In this document: positions 62,124 to 64,000 of the stretch, one piece after another
Layout of the letters: the number at the start of each line of letters is the position of its first letter
How positions within the stretch are numbered: position 1 is the first letter of the stretch
Origin: Pseudorhodoferax sp032153935
Lineage (GTDB): Bacteria > Pseudomonadota > Gammaproteobacteria > Burkholderiales > Burkholderiaceae_C
NCBI RefSeq assembly: GCF_964253035.1
Contig: NZ_CAXUQL020000001.1
Span: forward strand, 3,968,001 to 4,032,000
DNA length: 64,000 bases
Reading direction: 5' to 3'
Notes under the pieces: model-generated
Databases searched by the model: none
What the model was told of the DNA's origin: nothing
The model's input: the letters and a program-made list of their open reading frames with translations, nothing else
Made by a program: the position numbers and the translations under genes

Positions 62124-63233
62124 CTAGACCAGGATCACCGGCTTGATTTCCTGCATGTTCTTCATGCGCTCCAGCGCGGTGTTCACCTCGTCCAGCTTGT
62201 AGCGGCCGGTGATCATCTTGTGGAACGGGAAGTCGTCGATGTGGGTGGCGATGAAGTCCAGCGCCAGCGCATAACTGCGCGCATCGCCCGAAAACGAGCC
62301 GATCACGTGGATGTTCTTCTTGACGATGAGCGAGGGCGCGAACTCGGTCTTGCCTTCGCCGAGCTGGCCCACGATCAGGTAGCGCGCGCCCTTGCGGCAC
62401 AGGTGCAGGCCCTCGACGAAGGCGGCCGGCACGCCGGTGAACTCCAGCACGATGTCGGCGCCGCGCCCGCCGGTGTGCGATTGCACGATCTCCAGGCGTT
62501 CCTGCGCGGTCGTGCCTTCCACCGGGATGCACAGGTCCGCACCGAACTCGCGCGCCAGTTCCAGCCGCGCCGCGGGCGCGCCGATCACGATCACCTTGCG
62601 CGCGCCGCGCACCTTGGCGTTGGCCGTGGCCAAGAGGCCCAGCGGCCCGGCCCCCTGCACGACCACCACCTCGCTGGGGTCGATCTCGCCGAGCTGCGAC
62701 ATGGCGTTCATGACCGAGCGCAGCGCGCAGCTGGACAGGCTGGCCAGCTCGTTGGGCACCTTGTCCGGCACCTTGAGGCGGCCGGACTGCGGCAGCACGT
62801 AGCCGTACTCGGAGAAGCCGCCCAGCAGGTAGGGCGGCTGCTCCATGTTCTCGTACATGTAGGCGCGCCGGTTCATGCACAGCGTGGGTTGGCGCACCGT
62901 GGTGCAGAAGAAGCAGCTGCCGCAGGCGGTGTGGGTGTAGAGCACGCGGTCGCCGGTGCGCAGCGGGTTGCCCACCGAATCGCTGGCCGCGCCGAAGCCG
63001 AGCTTCAGCACGCTGCCCACCATCTCGTGGCCGATGATCACGGGCAGGTTGACCGTGAGCGACAGCGAGCCCTGCCACAGGTGCACGTCGGTGCCGCAGA
63101 TGGAGCAGGCCTCGATCTTGACCAGCGCGGCGCCGGGCTCGACATCGCGCGGGATCGGCACGTTCTCGATCTGCAGCGGTTCCTTGAACTGGCGCAGCAC
63201 CGCGGCGCGGGAGAATTCCGGAATGTTCGTCAT
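62124..63233 (-). CDS. Zinc-dependent alcohol dehydrogenase
   Basis: A 369-residue medium-chain dehydrogenase. Catalytic-zinc residues lie in ACSICGTDVHLW and IIGHEMVGSV. The structural-zinc Cys cluster is CGSCFFCTTVRQPTLC. The NAD site is VVVQGAGPLGLLATANAKV. It shares an operon with a TRAP permease gene (9-bp gap) and a CoA-transferase gene. The substrate is unknown. Confidence 0.9.
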   Translation of the reverse strand: MTNIPEFSRAAVLRQFKEPLQIENVPIPRDVEPGAALVKIEACSICGTDVHLWQGSLSLTVNLPVIIGHEMVGSVLKLGFGAASDSVGNPLRTGDRVLYTHTACGSCFFCTTVRQPTLCMNRRAYMYENMEQPPYLLGGFSEYGYVLPQSGRLKVPDKVPNELASLSSCALRSVMNAMSQLGEIDPSEVVVVQGAGPLGLLATANAKVRGARKVIVIGAPAARLELAREFGADLCIPVEGTTAQERLEIVQSHTGGRGADIVLEFTGVPAAFVEGLHLCRKGARYLIVGQLGEGKTEFAPSLIVKKNIHVIGSFSGDARSYALALDFIATHIDDFPFHKMITGRYKLDEVNTALERMKNMQEIKPVILV

Positions 63234-63242
63234 GGTGGGTGT

Positions 63243-64000
63243 TCAGAAGAAGTAGCGGTACCAGAGGGACAGCTGGGGCACGTAGGTGATGGCGGCCATC
63301 ACCACCAGCACGGCGGCCAGGAACCAGCCCAGGTGCCGCAGCAGGCTGACCAGGTCGGCGTTGTTGGTGCGCGCGGCCACGTACAGGTTGGCGGCCATGG
63401 GCGGCGTGAGCAGGCCGATCTCGATGTTGGTGACCAGGATGATCGCGAAGTGCACCGGGTCGATGCCGAACTTGGCGGCGGCCGGCGCCAGCAGCGGGCC
63501 CATCAGCAAGGTGGCGGCATTGGTCTCCATGAACATGCCGATCAGTAGCAGCACCAGGTTCACGGCCAGTAGGAACACCAGCGGGCTGTCGGTCAGCGTG
63601 GTGGCGTGGCTGGCGATGGCCTGCGGGATCTGCTCCAGCACCATGGCGCGGTTGAAGATGCTGGTAAAGCCGATGATCACGAGGATGGCGGCCGACGACA
63701 GCGCGGCGCGGCCGAAGATGCCGTCCAGCTCGCCAAAGCGTGTCATGCGGCCGAGCACCGTGACCAGCAGCGCGTACAGCGCTGCCACGGCGGCCGCCTC
63801 GGTCGGTGTGAACACGCCCGAGTAGATGCCGCCGAGCACGAGCACCGGCAGCAGCAGCGCCGGCGCCGAGCGCACCAGCACCGCGCCGACCGAGCGCCGC
63901 ACCATCAGCCCGTCCGCCCGGGTGTGCGTGGCCGACTGCGCGGGCGCCGCCGTCTCCTGCCCGCCCGGCAGCACGCGGCGCGACAGCCGGGAGTGCACGA
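63243..64000 (-). CDS. TRAP transporter large permease (DctM), C-terminal part
   Basis: The last ~250 residues of a DctM-type TRAP membrane subunit; the gene continues past the right edge. Several membrane helices are visible (ALLLPVLVLGGIYSGVFTPT, LVFLLAVNLVLLLIGMFMET). The motifs GGIYSGVFTPTEAAAVA and NIEIGLLTPPMAANLYVAA are diagnostic. It is followed by ADH and CoA-transferase genes in one operon, so it probably imports their carboxylate substrate. Confidence 0.9.
   Translation of the reverse strand, partial: VHSRLSRRVLPGGQETAAPAQSATHTRADGLMVRRSVGAVLVRSAPALLLPVLVLGGIYSGVFTPTEAAAVAALYALLVTVLGRMTRFGELDGIFGRAALSSAAILVIIGFTSIFNRAMVLEQIPQAIASHATTLTDSPLVFLLAVNLVLLLIGMFMETNAATLLMGPLLAPAAAKFGIDPVHFAIILVTNIEIGLLTPPMAANLYVAARTNNADLVSLLRHLGWFLAAVLVVMAAITYVPQLSLWYRYFF

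Noticed and set aside
60486..63548. 1020-codon plus-strand open frame
   Set aside because: It lies antisense to the LysR, CoA-transferase and ADH genes, has His/Gln/Arg-rich junk composition and no recognisable domain.

Overview
The window is very GC-rich and densely packed. It looks like a chromosomal segment of a Comamonadaceae-type betaproteobacterium (Burkholderiales). The grounds are two orphan Bug-family (TctC-like) solute receptors, many LysR-type regulators each divergent from a small catabolic operon, a large ars cluster, and GC-rich hairpin repeats between genes. This placement is inferred from gene content; no rRNA or tRNA gene was recognised.

Layout. 1-10045: three metabolic modules. 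These are a 2-hydroxyacid dehydrogenase divergent from an HTH-citrate synthase; a LysR/SDR/Bug/carboxymuconolactone-decarboxylase-like unit; and a HAD/Bug/DSD1/RidA operon with its own LysR. 10046-10375 is a scar holding a 60-bp citrate synthase fragment and a truncated antitoxin-like gene. 10376-13204 is a four-gene operon of unknown function led by a J-domain protein. 13368-19496 is an arsenic resistance operon (arsR, two thioredoxin-type arsC, arsB, glutaredoxin-type arsC, arsH, an MFS exporter, arsO). A SulP/STAS remnant follows. 19703-23669 encodes an SbcC/SbcD-like (YhaN/YhaO-like) repair pair separated by an inverted-repeat element. 23822-28386 holds a PQQ-type sugar dehydrogenase, a dihaem cytochrome c and a winged-helix/STAND regulator, linked by ACAAATAT boxes.

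28468-34790 is the most striking part: four tightly packed genes for a membrane patatin phospholipase, a PD-(D/E)XK nuclease-like protein with a C-terminal beta-sandwich, a RecF/OLD-type ATPase and an HNH endonuclease. The last two resemble the Septu pair (PtuA/PtuB). The whole looks like a composite anti-phage defence cassette. I cannot match the four-gene arrangement to a named system.

34817-41028 is a minus-strand operon for a membrane-anchored alpha/beta hydrolase, a calcineurin-like phosphoesterase and a 1227-residue GMC oxidoreductase-hydrolase fusion. 41178-50769 is a minus-strand operon that couples a branched-chain-type ABC importer (livKHMGF) to a DUF1445 (D-glutamate cyclase-like) protein, 5-oxoprolinase PxpA and PxpBC, and a biotin carboxylase-BCCP fusion; it reads as uptake and ring opening of 5-oxoproline or a related lactam. 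An AT-rich regulatory island, a VOC protein and a LysR gene follow. 52619-54791 has a GlxA-type regulator, a DJ-1/PfpI protein and a cysteine hydrolase. 54877-59789 is a hydroxyproline catabolic cluster (epimerase, three-subunit D-hydroxyproline dehydrogenase, periplasmic binding protein). 59933-64000 has a LysR, a CaiB/BaiF CoA-transferase, a zinc alcohol dehydrogenase and the end of a TRAP large permease, which runs off the window.
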